A DNA stretch of 64,000 bases from Falsiruegeria mediterranea M17 (GTDB lineage: Bacteria > Pseudomonadota > Alphaproteobacteria > Rhodobacterales > Rhodobacteraceae). The notes beneath the pieces are model-generated. The model made no database searches and was not told where the DNA came from. It was given only the letters and a program-made list of their open reading frames with translations. The stretch is from NCBI RefSeq assembly GCF_900302455.1, contig NZ_ONZG01000004.1, positions 372,001 to 436,000 of the forward strand. Direction: 5' to 3'. Below are positions 53,490 to 62,051 of the stretch, one piece after another; position 1 is the stretch's first letter; every line of letters begins with the position of its first letter. The position numbers were made by a program, and so were the translations under genes.

Positions 53490-53879
53490 ATGAAAGCGGT
53501 GTTGTCTTTGGTTTTGGGGTTGGCGGCTAGTGCTAGCATGGCGCAGGATGCCGAAATGGGCGAGGCTTTGTATCTGAAACACTGCGCGACGTGCCACGGG
53601 ATAGAGGCGACAGGGCAGGGACCGATGGCGGGTGTTCTGGTGATCAAGCCGGTGGACCTGACCCAGCTTGAACAGGATGGCATCTTTCCGGTCGAGCGGG
53701 TGGCCAAGCGGATCGACGGCCGCGATGCTCTGATCAGTCACGGCAGCCCGATGCCGGTTTATGGTGACTTCTTCGAAGGACGGGATGTCGCCATCAAAAC
53801 GCATACGGGGCAACCTTTGATGACAAGCCAGCCGATTGTGGACCTGATCGCTTACATGCGTACACTACAAGCGAATTGA
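53490..53879 (+). CDS. Small periplasmic c-type cytochrome
   Basis: A 129-residue exported monohaem cytochrome c. The signal peptide is KAVLSLVLGLAASASMAQDA. The haem site is C-A-T-C-H (HCATCHGIEATGQGPMAG), and M in SHGSPMPVYG is the likely axial methionine. It is an electron carrier or a subunit of an oxidoreductase; no dehydrogenase partner is adjacent. GGAAAGGGA precedes ATG 53490. It is followed after 12 bases by a second cytochrome, probably in one operon. Confidence 0.88.
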   Translation: MKAVLSLVLGLAASASMAQDAEMGEALYLKHCATCHGIEATGQGPMAGVLVIKPVDLTQLEQDGIFPVERVAKRIDGRDALISHGSPMPVYGDFFEGRDVAIKTHTGQPLMTSQPIVDLIAYMRTLQAN

Positions 53880-53891
53880 GGAGGAACGGGC

Positions 53892-54299
53892 ATGGCACGA
53901 GCAAGCATTCTGACATTGGGCACGGTGGCATTGTTGGCGGGATGCCAAGCCCAGAACGCCATGCCGACCGCCAAGGAAGGCGAGCAGATCTTTGTGGAGA
54001 ACTGCGCTGCCTGTCACAACTATGATGCCGCAGGCGGAGAGTTGAGCAGTCGGGCCATTGCGCCTGATCTGACACAGCTGGCCGCTGACAATGGCGGCAC
54101 TTTCCCGCGGGCAAAGGTGCTGTCCAAGATCGACGGATACGGACAAAAGGGGCACGCCAATCCGGGCGCCATGCCGGAATTCGGGGCGATCCTTGCGGGT
54201 GAGCAGGTGCCGATTGACATCGATGGCACGATGACACCCACGCCGCGCAGCCTCGCTGCGTTGCTGGCCTTTCTGGAAAGCATTCAGTCAGAGGGCTGA
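53892..54299 (+). CDS. Lipoprotein c-type cytochrome
   Basis: A 135-residue membrane-anchored cytochrome c. The lipobox is LLAGC (ASILTLGTVALLAGCQ), with the lipidated Cys at about 18. The haem site is C-A-A-C-H (ENCAACHNYDAAGG), and M in PGAMPEFGAIL is the axial ligand. The layout (QLAADNGGTFPRAKVLSKIDGY) parallels that of the first cytochrome (VERVAKRIDGRD), which suggests the pair arose by duplication. GAGGAACG precedes the start. Confidence 0.88.
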   Translation: MARASILTLGTVALLAGCQAQNAMPTAKEGEQIFVENCAACHNYDAAGGELSSRAIAPDLTQLAADNGGTFPRAKVLSKIDGYGQKGHANPGAMPEFGAILAGEQVPIDIDGTMTPTPRSLAALLAFLESIQSEG

Positions 54300-54980
54300 T
54301 CAGTCACAGATACCGCTCAGTTCGGCCTTTTTCCAAGGCAGATAGACGTCATGCTGCCGGGATTGTGGCAGGTCTGAAACCGGAAAGGCGTCTATCAACA
54401 TATTGTGCAACCGCTGTGTGCGGGGCGCGTCCGGAGCCAGGGCGCGACAGCAGACGTATTCTTCGACAATCGCGCCTTGTTGCTCATATCCGTAGCTCAG
54501 GAAATCCGGTGCCCCGTTCAAATCGAACAGATAGGGATCGTCCGAACGTGTGTGTTCGGCGGCCGCCAAAAGCGGGTGATATCCTGTGCGCTCGCGGTTC
54601 TGCCATTGCCAGACATGGGTCAACTCGTGGGCCAAGAGCATCGCTTCGACCAGGTAGAGCCGCTCGGGGTAGGTGGGCAGATAGTCGTCGACATACCAAT
54701 TCTTTGTGAAATAGACCTTGTTGAATAATGCCACCGCCGCCGGAGAGGTTGTCACGATCTCTTCCTTGACGGGGGGCAGAATACGTTCGCGGCAAGCAAC
54801 TCGGGGGCGCGGTGTGCGTTTGAAGGTGACGCTGCCCACGGGTGCGCCCTTAACCAAACGCACCCGTTTCAAGTTCAGATCTTCGCCATGGATCGAGGAA
54901 ACGAACGACATCTCGGTCGGCGTAAGTGGGCGCCCGCAGGACGCTAGAAGCAGCAAGAGCAAGAACGCACGCAGGATCAT
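54300..54980 (-). CDS. Lipoprotein with HExxH-type metallopeptidase motif
   Basis: A 226-residue probable lipoprotein (ILRAFLLLLLLASCG, lipobox LASC). HELTHVWQWQN near residue 118 contains the zinc-binding H-E-x2-H pattern, and GAIVEEYVCCRAL could supply a third ligand with its acidic residues. The motif resembles DUF4157-type or similar zinc-peptidase-like proteins. Whether it cleaves peptides is unknown. It ends one base after the stop of the second cytochrome gene (convergent). Confidence 0.65.
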   Translation of the reverse strand: MILRAFLLLLLLASCGRPLTPTEMSFVSSIHGEDLNLKRVRLVKGAPVGSVTFKRTPRPRVACRERILPPVKEEIVTTSPAAVALFNKVYFTKNWYVDDYLPTYPERLYLVEAMLLAHELTHVWQWQNRERTGYHPLLAAAEHTRSDDPYLFDLNGAPDFLSYGYEQQGAIVEEYVCCRALAPDAPRTQRLHNMLIDAFPVSDLPQSRQHDVYLPWKKAELSGICD

Positions 54981-55065
54981 GCGGCAAACCTAGCCCGGTC
55001 GCCTTGGCCCGGATAGGGGGCGGAAGAAAATATGTTGTGAGGTGACAAAATACCTTGTGCGCGGT

Positions 55066-55728
55066 TCACAGGCTCATCGCCAGAACGCGGCTGATTTCGG
55101 TCAGCGAGCGGCCGGATTGATCCATCCAGGTGTTGAACGCCTCTTGCGTGGCTGTCAGCGCCTTTTTCGAGGTCGGTGTTTTGTCGACAACCCCTTCGGC
55201 CACCAGCTGGGCCACCACGTCCTGGGACAGGATGAAGCCGTCGCGCCCGGCAAAACGCATGGCGAATTGTGCGGTGGTTCCACCCAGGCGCGAGGCGCGG
55301 GATTTGAGCATGGCCAGCAACCCGATGTAGTCGGTCGAAGGCCAGCCGCCCAGGGTTTGACCAACGCCCCCCTCTTGTCGCAGCTCCAGCAGAAAGGCAG
55401 CATTGTCACGCACAGTGGCGATCTTGGTGCCGTTGCGCACGATGCGAGTGTCCGTCAGAAGCGCATCGAATTTCTCGTCGTCCATGAACGCACAGCGACC
55501 CAGATCAAAACCATCAAATGCCTCTTCGAACCCGTCCCACTTTGCCTCGATGACTTTCCAGTTGAACCCGGCCTGAAAGACGCATTTGGTGATCACCGAA
55601 AGCCATCGATCATCCGGTATCTCAGTCAATTCGGCGACGGTTTTGGGCTTGGTGAGCTGGGCGTTCAGAGCGGCCTCACCCCCGTGGCGGGCAGCGGCCA
55701 GGCCAAAGATCTCGTCGAAATGATGCAT
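55066..55728 (-). CDS. DNA-3-methyladenine glycosylase I
   Basis: A 220-residue HhH-GPD-type glycosylase related to Tag. TKCVFQAGFNWKVIEAKWDGF is the typical segment around the substrate pocket, followed by FDLGRCAFMDDEKFDALLTD and IVRNGTKIATVRDNA, all familiar from Tag. It removes 3-methyladenine from alkylated DNA. The zinc-binding Cys/His ends of E. coli Tag are not obvious, so it is a Tag-like family member rather than a strict orthologue. It is followed by no co-directional partner closer than the thioesterase at 55788. Confidence 0.75.
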   Translation of the reverse strand: MHHFDEIFGLAAARHGGEAALNAQLTKPKTVAELTEIPDDRWLSVITKCVFQAGFNWKVIEAKWDGFEEAFDGFDLGRCAFMDDEKFDALLTDTRIVRNGTKIATVRDNAAFLLELRQEGGVGQTLGGWPSTDYIGLLAMLKSRASRLGGTTAQFAMRFAGRDGFILSQDVVAQLVAEGVVDKTPTSKKALTATQEAFNTWMDQSGRSLTEISRVLAMSL

Positions 55729-55787
55729 TGGGCTTGCTCTCTCGTTTGAGGTGAGTTGCCATTGTTCCCGTAAGGGGATGCCCCCCT

Positions 55788-56192
55788 CTAAGGCGCGTAG
55801 AAGGTGGCGGTTGCGGTGGCAACTTTCTTGCCGCTGTCTTCTTCGGTCATGTCACAGCGAGCAAAGACCAAAGCGCGCCCGGCGCGCACCACTTCGGCCC
55901 GGCACAGGATGGCGGTGCCAACCCCGGGACGCAGAAACTGCGTGTGCAGGTCGGTGGTGGCAAACGGTTTGAACTCGCCCGCATGGGCCACAGCGGCCAG
56001 GACCATTGTCGTATCCGCCAGCGCCGCCAGGGCTTGCCCGGATACGATCCCGCCAACACGCGCCAGATGATCGGCCAAGGGCATTCGGATCAGGGCGTGA
56101 TCCGCGTCGATCGCCTGAACCCTCAGGTCCAGTGCTTTGACCCAGTCAGCAAAGTTTTCATCCAGGATGATCTGGGCAGATTGTGGTGTCAT
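55788..56192 (-). CDS. PaaI-type hotdog thioesterase
   Basis: A 134-residue hotdog-fold thioesterase. MPLADHLARVGGIVSGQALAALADTTMV gives the PaaI pattern with its catalytic Gly and Asp; FATTDLHTQFLRP is the second conserved region. It would hydrolyse acyl-CoA, often aryl or short-chain. It stands 59 bases upstream of the Tag-like gene on the same strand and could be co-transcribed. Confidence 0.85.
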   Translation of the reverse strand: MTPQSAQIILDENFADWVKALDLRVQAIDADHALIRMPLADHLARVGGIVSGQALAALADTTMVLAAVAHAGEFKPFATTDLHTQFLRPGVGTAILCRAEVVRAGRALVFARCDMTEEDSGKKVATATATFYAP

Positions 56193-56222
56193 CGGGACCT
56201 CGGGCGGGGGGGAAAGGCGGTA

Positions 56223-56801
56223 TCAGTCAGCAAACGGATCTGACGAGCTTTGTGCGAAGGGGTCAGACGAAGACTGTGCCCGCATGTAAGAACGCTGGCA
56301 TGCAATAACCTCGTTGAACGCCGCACGCGACCCGCGCAGGGTGTAGTGCCCCAAGACAGTCGACTTGAAACTCCATTTCATCGAGTTCTCGCGCTGGAAC
56401 TCGTCAATGAACAGCTCGGCCTGATCCGATCCCGCATCGATCATGATGCCCAAACCCGGAAATTCATCTGTCTTGAGCCCGTCCATATCCATGGTCCAGG
56501 GGCTTTCGTCACCAAATTTGACTTCGATCTTGTATTCCTTGCCGGCCTCGATTGACCGCCATTTCTGATCCAGCAATGTCACGTCCAGCGACAGCTCGTT
56601 CTCGGTGTTGTCAAACCCAATGAAGAATGCGGTGTCTTCTTCGAATAGGGCAAAAGCCTGGCAGCCTTCGCTCGCAGGATAAAACGAAATATCCCAACCT
56701 CTTACGGTTTTCCAGTCGATGGGCTCTGCCAGTGCAGTTGTTCCCAAAAGACAGCCTGTGACAGCACCTACAAAACGGCTGAGTGTTGGCATCCGGTTCA
56801 T
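56223..56801 (-). CDS. Exported protein with C-terminal SSSDPFA repeats
   Basis: A 192-residue protein starting at ATG 56801, with GGAGGGGAACC upstream. The signal peptide is RFVGAVTGCLLGTTALAE. The middle (SEGCQAFALFEEDTAFFIGF, KEYKIEVKFGDESPWTMDMD) looks like a beta-rich periplasmic domain I do not recognise. The C-terminus holds two copies of QSSSDPFA in tandem, then a final D. Seven of the eight codons differ between copies while the residues are identical, so the repeat is kept at protein level. Function is unknown. Confidence 0.7.
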   Translation of the reverse strand: MNRMPTLSRFVGAVTGCLLGTTALAEPIDWKTVRGWDISFYPASEGCQAFALFEEDTAFFIGFDNTENELSLDVTLLDQKWRSIEAGKEYKIEVKFGDESPWTMDMDGLKTDEFPGLGIMIDAGSDQAELFIDEFQRENSMKWSFKSTVLGHYTLRGSRAAFNEVIACQRSYMRAQSSSDPFAQSSSDPFAD

Positions 56802-56936
56802 CTTGGGTTCCCCTCCGTCATTTCGTCTTTGGCTAACTTTAGGCGGCTTGTGCTGCTGTGCCAAGTATTGGTGCAACTAACTGAACGACATCCTGCATTG
56901 CGTAAGGGGTCGACAAATGAGCAAGAATCGTTACTG

Positions 56937-56950
56937 ATTGACTCATCAAT
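56937..56950. promoter_or_regulatory. Candidate BetI operator upstream of the ABC transporter
   Basis: ATTGA-CTCA-TCAAT followed within four bases by AATAAAAAA. It is the same box as at 14605-14618 (ATTGA-N4-TCAAT then AAAAA) before betI, including the G before it. It lies 91 bases before the substrate-binding protein gene. Confidence 0.65.
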
Positions 56951-57040
56951 CAATAAAAAACCGTCAGATAGTCAGGTGACACCTCTTGGGAATTGCCGGA
57001 TACTGATAGGGAAAACGTACAATAACAGGGAGACACCTCA

Positions 57041-57991
57041 ATGAAATCTGTAGGTCTTGGGATCGCACTGACTGCTTTGGCGGGCACCGTACACGCAGCC
57101 GAGCTTGGCGCTGTGGACGAGCCGATCAAACTGGCGGTCAATGAGTGGACGGGTCAGCACGTCACCACTCATGTGGCGGGCAAAATGCTCAAAGCGGCCG
57201 GGTACAACGTTGAATATGTGACCGCCGGTTACATGAACATGTATCAGGCGATGACCGATGGTGAGCTGCACGCGGCGCTGGAAATCTGGTCGTCGAACGT
57301 GTCCGAAGAATACGCCAAGCACATTGATGCCGGCGGCGTGACCGAGCTGGGCGATCTGGGCCTGGATGCGAAAGAGGGTATCGCGTACCCCTCGCATGTT
57401 GCCGAAATGTGCCCAGGCCTGCCTGCGTGGGAAGCCCTGAAAGAATGCGCGCAGAACTTTGCCACCGCCGAAACCCTGCCAGCGGGTCGCCTGGTTGACT
57501 ACCCAGCTGATTGGGGCACACCCGGTGCGGACCGTATGACCGGCCTTGAGTTGCCTTTCAAAGCGGTTCCGGCGGGGTCCGAGGGTGCCCTGATTGCAGA
57601 ACTGCGCGCCTCGACCGAGCGCAAGTCGCCGTTGCTGATCACCTTCTGGCAGCCGCATTGGGCGATGTCGGCCTATGATGTGCAGTTTGTTGAACTGCCC
57701 GCAGGCGAAGACGCATGCTTTACCGACGCGTCGTGGGGGCCGAACCCCAATGCCGTCAACGACTGCGACTTTGCCCCGACCCGCATCTTCAAGGCGTCCT
57801 GGTCCGGTATGGAAGACAAGTGGCCGGCCGCGTTCGAGATCCTGTCGAACTACACTCTCGATGTTGCCGACCAGCAGCCGATGATGGGTGCCGTCGACGT
57901 TGATGGCGGTTCGGTCGAAGATGTTGTCGCCGCATGGATGGCGGAAAACGAAGGCACCTGGCGTCCGGTTGTCGACGCCGCAACCAAGTGA
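57041..57991 (+). CDS. Quaternary-amine ABC transporter binding protein (TmoX-like)
   Basis: A 316-residue periplasmic binding protein of the OpuAC/ProX type. The signal peptide is KSVGLGIALTALAGTVHAA. Several Trp residues (W36, W83, W158, W203, W207) could build the aromatic box that grips a quaternary or tertiary methylamine. Length, order and the fused permease match the TmoXWV transporter for trimethylamine N-oxide in Ruegeria, as I recall it. However, no trimethylamine monooxygenase or demethylase adjoins, and a BetI-type box lies upstream, so choline or glycine betaine is a good alternative. It is the first gene of a three-gene operon. Confidence 0.85.
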   Translation: MKSVGLGIALTALAGTVHAAELGAVDEPIKLAVNEWTGQHVTTHVAGKMLKAAGYNVEYVTAGYMNMYQAMTDGELHAALEIWSSNVSEEYAKHIDAGGVTELGDLGLDAKEGIAYPSHVAEMCPGLPAWEALKECAQNFATAETLPAGRLVDYPADWGTPGADRMTGLELPFKAVPAGSEGALIAELRASTERKSPLLITFWQPHWAMSAYDVQFVELPAGEDACFTDASWGPNPNAVNDCDFAPTRIFKASWSGMEDKWPAAFEILSNYTLDVADQQPMMGAVDVDGGSVEDVVAAWMAENEGTWRPVVDAATK

Positions 57992-58001
57992 GCCACACCA
58001 C

Positions 58002-59054
58002 GTGACCGACGCAAACACGCCGGCCATCGCCTGCCAGGATCTCTGGCAGGTGTTTGGCCCGGGCGCTGAAAAGGCCCTGACCGACGCTTTGGCTCGGTCA
58101 GGGAATGACGCAGACGCCGCCTCCAAGATCTTGCGCGAAACCGGGTATGTTCCCGCCGTGCAAGACGCCAATTTCGACGTCAAAGAGGGTGAACTTTTTG
58201 TCATCATGGGCCTCTCGGGCTCGGGCAAGTCAACCCTGATCCGCTGTATCTCGCAACTTCTCGATGGCACCGGCGGACAAATTCGCATTCACGGCGAAGA
58301 CATCATGACAGCCAGCAAGCAGCGGCTGATCGAGTTGCGGCGCAAGAAGCTGGGCATGGTGTTCCAGCATTTCGGTCTGTTCCCGCATATGACCGTGCTG
58401 GACAATGTGGCCTATCCCCTGCGTGTGCAGGGTGTATCCCGCAAGGAGCGGCTGAAGAAGGCTGCCGAAGTTATTGAATTGGTTGGCCTTGAGGGGCGCG
58501 AAGATCGATATCCGCGCGAGTTGTCCGGTGGGCAGCGACAGCGGGTCGGCATCGCCCGTTCGCTGGTGGCCGATTGTGAGGTCTGGTTCCTGGATGAACC
58601 GTTCTCGGCCCTTGATCCGCTGATCCGGCGGCAGTTGCAGGACGAGTTCCTGGAGATTCAGGCCAAGCTGAAAACAACCATCGTGTTCATCACCCATGAC
58701 ATCAACGAAGCCCTGAAACTCGCTGATCGCATTGCAATTATGCGCGATGGCAAGATCGTGCAGATCGGCACACCGACCGACATCGTGCTGAACCCGGTCG
58801 ATGATTATGTGCGCGAGTTCTCCAAGGACGTGGCCAAAGGCCAGCACGCCCGTGTCGCCTCAGTCATGCACCAGGGCACCGAAGGTGTCGGCCCGGATGA
58901 TCCTGGCCTGCGCACGGATATGACGCTGGACGCGGCCCTTGCGCATTGCATGGAGCTCTATGAGCCCGTGCCGGTGCGCGACAAGGAAGGTAACCTCGTG
59001 GGCATGGTGAACCCGGCTGATCTGGCGGCCGCCCTTCAGGTGGAAGAGGCATGA
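58002..59054 (+). CDS. Quaternary-amine ABC transporter ATPase (TmoW-like)
   Basis: A 350-residue ATPase. I start it at GTG 58002 (VTDANTPAIACQDLWQVFG), ten bases after the binding-protein stop; no ATG fits. Walker A is IMGLSGSGKSTLIRC, the signature is LSGGQRQRVGIARSLVA, Walker B is VWFLDEPFSALDPL, and the switch His is in VFITHDINEALKL. After the ATPase come CBS-like or regulatory residues (about 270-350), as in ProV/OpuAA. The N-terminal 45 residues (GPGAEKALTDALARSGNDADA) extend before Walker A as in TmoW/ProV. It overlaps the permease gene by four bases. Confidence 0.85.
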   Translation: MTDANTPAIACQDLWQVFGPGAEKALTDALARSGNDADAASKILRETGYVPAVQDANFDVKEGELFVIMGLSGSGKSTLIRCISQLLDGTGGQIRIHGEDIMTASKQRLIELRRKKLGMVFQHFGLFPHMTVLDNVAYPLRVQGVSRKERLKKAAEVIELVGLEGREDRYPRELSGGQRQRVGIARSLVADCEVWFLDEPFSALDPLIRRQLQDEFLEIQAKLKTTIVFITHDINEALKLADRIAIMRDGKIVQIGTPTDIVLNPVDDYVREFSKDVAKGQHARVASVMHQGTEGVGPDDPGLRTDMTLDAALAHCMELYEPVPVRDKEGNLVGMVNPADLAAALQVEEA

Positions 59055-61114
59055 CCGCGTTGACAGACGCGCCGACGACCCGCGTGCGGCTGACGGTTGG
59101 CACGCAGGCGGCGCTGATCACTTTGCTCGTGGGGGCCATCTGTTTGGCGCTGGAGCCTGTCGCCCCTTGGCTGGTGAAATGGCCCGCGGCATGGGTGTTG
59201 CCCGCAACCGATTGGGTAGGGTCGATCCTGACCACGGTGTTGACCACGATGAAACCGGTCGCACGCGGGTTTTCGGCGCTGATGGCGTACCCGATGGACT
59301 GGGCCAACTTTGTCCTGAACGGCACGCCCTGGCCGCTGGTGATCGGCATTGTCACGGCCGTGGGGTGGTATCTGGGCGGCTTGCCGATGGCGGCGCTTGG
59401 GTTTCTTGGGCTGAGCTTCGTGCTCGCTTCGGGCTACTGGTCCGAGAGCATGAATACCTTGGCGCTGGTTGCAGTGTCAGTGCCGCTGGCCTTGCTCGTT
59501 GGGGGCGCAATCGGTGTGCTCGCAAACGAATTCCCAAGAATCAAGAATGCCTTGCAAGCCGTTCTGGACATTATGCAAACTGTACCGACCTTTGCCTACC
59601 TGACGCCGCTCTTGCTGCTCTTTGGCTTTGGTCCGGTGGTGGGTCTGATCGCCTCGGCCATCTATGCCGCCCCACCGATGGCGCGCAATGTGCTGCTGGG
59701 GTTGGAGCGCGTGGAATCCGAAGTGAAAGAAGCCGCTGTGATGGCAGGTGGAACCCGCCTGCAGCAGCTGTTTCAGGTCGAGATCCCCTCGGCCTCGACC
59801 CAGATCATGGTGGGTGTGAACCAATGTTTGATGGCGGCGCTGTCGATGGTGATCATCGCGGCCGTTATCGGCGGCTTTAACGACATTGGTTGGGAAGTGC
59901 TTTTGACCATGCGCAAGGCACAGTTCGGCGAGGCGCTGATTGCGGGCATGGTGATTGTGGTCTTTGCCATGGTCATCGACAGGATGAGCGGTGCATTGGC
60001 GACCGAGCGCAAGCGGTATGACACCCGCGTTGTGTGGGGGCTGCTCGGCTTTGCGGTGATCTTCACCGTGGCTTTCTGGACGCGCCTGCCGGTTCCGTCT
60101 GACCTGACATTGCTCGACCCGGTATCTGATGCGTTGGACAATGGCCTGACCGAGTTCACGCGCTCGAACGGTGCGGCACTGGATGCGTTCAAGAACAACG
60201 CGATGTTCTATGTGTTGCTGCCACTGCGGATCGGATTGGATCAGGCGGTTCTGCCGTTCACCTGGGGTTTTGCCTGGACCACGAACATGAGCCTTGGGCT
60301 GTTCCTGGCTGGTGCCGCGATCGGTGCGGTGCTGGCGTGGCGGGGGAATGTGACGGGGGGACTGATGGTTCTGATCGGCTTTGGCATGCTGGAAACTGGC
60401 ATTTCGAATTTGCCGTGGCCCTTTGTCCTGACCGGTGCCGCAGCACTCGGCTGGGTCGCAGGCGGCCCGCGTCTGGCGATCATGGCCGCGGGCCTGCTGT
60501 CGACGATCCTGATTTCGGGCCTCTGGGACCGGGCGCTTCTGTCGCTGTACCTCAGCGGCGCTGCGGTCTTTGCCTGCGCCGTCGTCGGCGGTTTGATCGG
60601 CCTGCTGAGTGCAATCAGCCCGCTGGCATGGAAAATCGTGCGCCCGATCTGTGACATGTTGCAGACGATCCCGTTGTTCGTGTTCCTGATCCCGGTGCTG
60701 ATGGTGTTCCAGATCGGTGAATTTTCCGCCTTTCTGGCGATCTGCGCCTATGCCATCGTGCCGATGATCCGCTATACGCGGCACGGACTGGTCAACACGC
60801 CCGAGGAAATGATGGAGGCGGCGATTGCTAGCGGAGCAACCCAGTTTCAGATCATGCGCGACGTCAAGGCCCCCTATGCGGCGCCTACCATCCTGCTGGG
60901 TCTGAACCAGACGATCCTTTATGCCTTTGCGATGCTGGTCATCGCGGCGCTGATCGGAACCACCGGTCTGGGTCAGTCGATCTATCTGGCGCTTGGCAAG
61001 GCGGACATCGGTCTTGGGATCTCGGCCGGTGCGGCGATGGCGATCCTGGCCCTTGTGGCCGACCGTCTGGTGCAGGGCTTCGCCGAAGAGCGGCGCAAGG
61101 CGTTGGGGCTATAG
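59051..61114 (+). CDS. Fused double permease of quaternary-amine ABC transporter (TmoV-like)
   Basis: A 687-residue permease with two ProW-like halves in one chain. Both halves carry the EAA loop that contacts the ATPase: SEVKEAAVMAGGTRLQQLF near residue 225 and PEEMMEAAIASGATQFQIM near 585. About twelve or more hydrophobic segments are spread along the chain. Such fusions are typical of TmoV and related transporters. It starts inside the ATPase stop (ATGA), and the EamA gene begins three bases after its end, so all four may be one transcript. Confidence 0.9.
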   Translation: MTALTDAPTTRVRLTVGTQAALITLLVGAICLALEPVAPWLVKWPAAWVLPATDWVGSILTTVLTTMKPVARGFSALMAYPMDWANFVLNGTPWPLVIGIVTAVGWYLGGLPMAALGFLGLSFVLASGYWSESMNTLALVAVSVPLALLVGGAIGVLANEFPRIKNALQAVLDIMQTVPTFAYLTPLLLLFGFGPVVGLIASAIYAAPPMARNVLLGLERVESEVKEAAVMAGGTRLQQLFQVEIPSASTQIMVGVNQCLMAALSMVIIAAVIGGFNDIGWEVLLTMRKAQFGEALIAGMVIVVFAMVIDRMSGALATERKRYDTRVVWGLLGFAVIFTVAFWTRLPVPSDLTLLDPVSDALDNGLTEFTRSNGAALDAFKNNAMFYVLLPLRIGLDQAVLPFTWGFAWTTNMSLGLFLAGAAIGAVLAWRGNVTGGLMVLIGFGMLETGISNLPWPFVLTGAAALGWVAGGPRLAIMAAGLLSTILISGLWDRALLSLYLSGAAVFACAVVGGLIGLLSAISPLAWKIVRPICDMLQTIPLFVFLIPVLMVFQIGEFSAFLAICAYAIVPMIRYTRHGLVNTPEEMMEAAIASGATQFQIMRDVKAPYAAPTILLGLNQTILYAFAMLVIAALIGTTGLGQSIYLALGKADIGLGISAGAAMAILALVADRLVQGFAEERRKALGL

Positions 61115-61117
61115 ATC

Positions 61118-62011
61118 ATGGCAGCGGCGGGGCTCAGGCCGGTCATTCTGGCTTTCCTCGCCGCGGCTCTTTGGGGGCTATGGTGGATCCCCATTCGCTG
61201 GTTCGACGCCCTTGGTCTGACCGGCGCATCGGGCGGTGCGGCGATGAACGCCGGGGCGTTCCTGTCCTGTCTTCTCTGGATGCTGATCCGACGCGAGCCG
61301 TTTTTCCTGGGCCCAAAGGCGGTGCTGGGCGCGGCCTGTGTCGGTGTGGCCATTGGCACCTATTCGGTGGCGCTGAACTATGGCGACGTGGTGCGGGTGA
61401 TCCTGCTCTTCTACCTTGCGCCTGCCTGGTCGAAGCTGATCGAGTGGCGGTTCCTGAACATGCCGTGGCGCTGGACATCCACGCTGGCCTTGATTGCAGC
61501 ACTGTCCGGGGCGTTTCTGGTTCTGGGCGGGGACATCGCAACCACCGGTGTGACGGTCGGCGACGGGTTGGCGGTGATGTCGGGCATCGCCTGGTCGGTA
61601 GGGGCAACATTGATCTTCATCAACCCCGGCAGCGCACGCCCCATTCCGCTGAGCGCAGTTTCGGCGCTGACTGCTGCCCTGATCGCCCTGTTGTTCATGA
61701 CAATCGAAGGCGATTGGCCCAACGGCGGGCAGGGGGTCTTGATCGCGGGCGGGTTGGGACTGGGGCTGCTCTATGTCGTGCCGATCCTGGCACTCACCTT
61801 GTGGAGCGCCCAGGTGCTCAGCCCGGCGACGCTGACCTTTCTGCTGACGGCCGAGATCCTTGCAGGCGTGATTTCCAGTGCCATTCTGCTGGACGAACCC
61901 TTTGGGCCGCTGCGCGTGGCGGGGGCAGCGTTGATCGTTTTGGGCGCGCTGAGTGAGATTTTGCCTTCGCTTTTCGGTCAGAAGGTTGATCCGGGTCAAG
62001 GACGGACCTGA
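61118..62011 (+). CDS. EamA-family DMT transporter
   Basis: A 297-residue ten-helix DMT transporter. The opening VILAFLAAALWGLWWIPIRWFDA is typical, and the second EamA half ends VLSPATLTFLLTAEILAGVI. The ORF starts three bases after the ABC permease stop and so may belong to the quaternary-amine operon; an export role for a related metabolite is conceivable but unproven. The FNR-type box for nnrU lies within its last codons (61986-61999). It is unlike the EamA protein at 12638 except in fold. Confidence 0.8.
   Translation: MAAAGLRPVILAFLAAALWGLWWIPIRWFDALGLTGASGGAAMNAGAFLSCLLWMLIRREPFFLGPKAVLGAACVGVAIGTYSVALNYGDVVRVILLFYLAPAWSKLIEWRFLNMPWRWTSTLALIAALSGAFLVLGGDIATTGVTVGDGLAVMSGIAWSVGATLIFINPGSARPIPLSAVSALTAALIALLFMTIEGDWPNGGQGVLIAGGLGLGLLYVVPILALTLWSAQVLSPATLTFLLTAEILAGVISSAILLDEPFGPLRVAGAALIVLGALSEILPSLFGQKVDPGQGRT
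61986..61999. promoter_or_regulatory. FNR-type box upstream of nnrU
   Basis: TTGAT-CCGG-GTCAA, identical to 19241-19254. It lies 53 bases before the nnrU start, within the 3' end of the EamA gene. FNR/NnrR-type control is common for nnrU-containing loci. Confidence 0.65.
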
Positions 62012-62051
62012 GACGCCGCCGTAAGTCTGCCAGAAAACGGATAGGGCCCTA

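Noticed and set aside
59477-60784. A 435-codon open frame opposite the fused permease
   Set aside because: Composition is very rich in His, Gln and Arg without any domain; it mirrors the codons of the permease.
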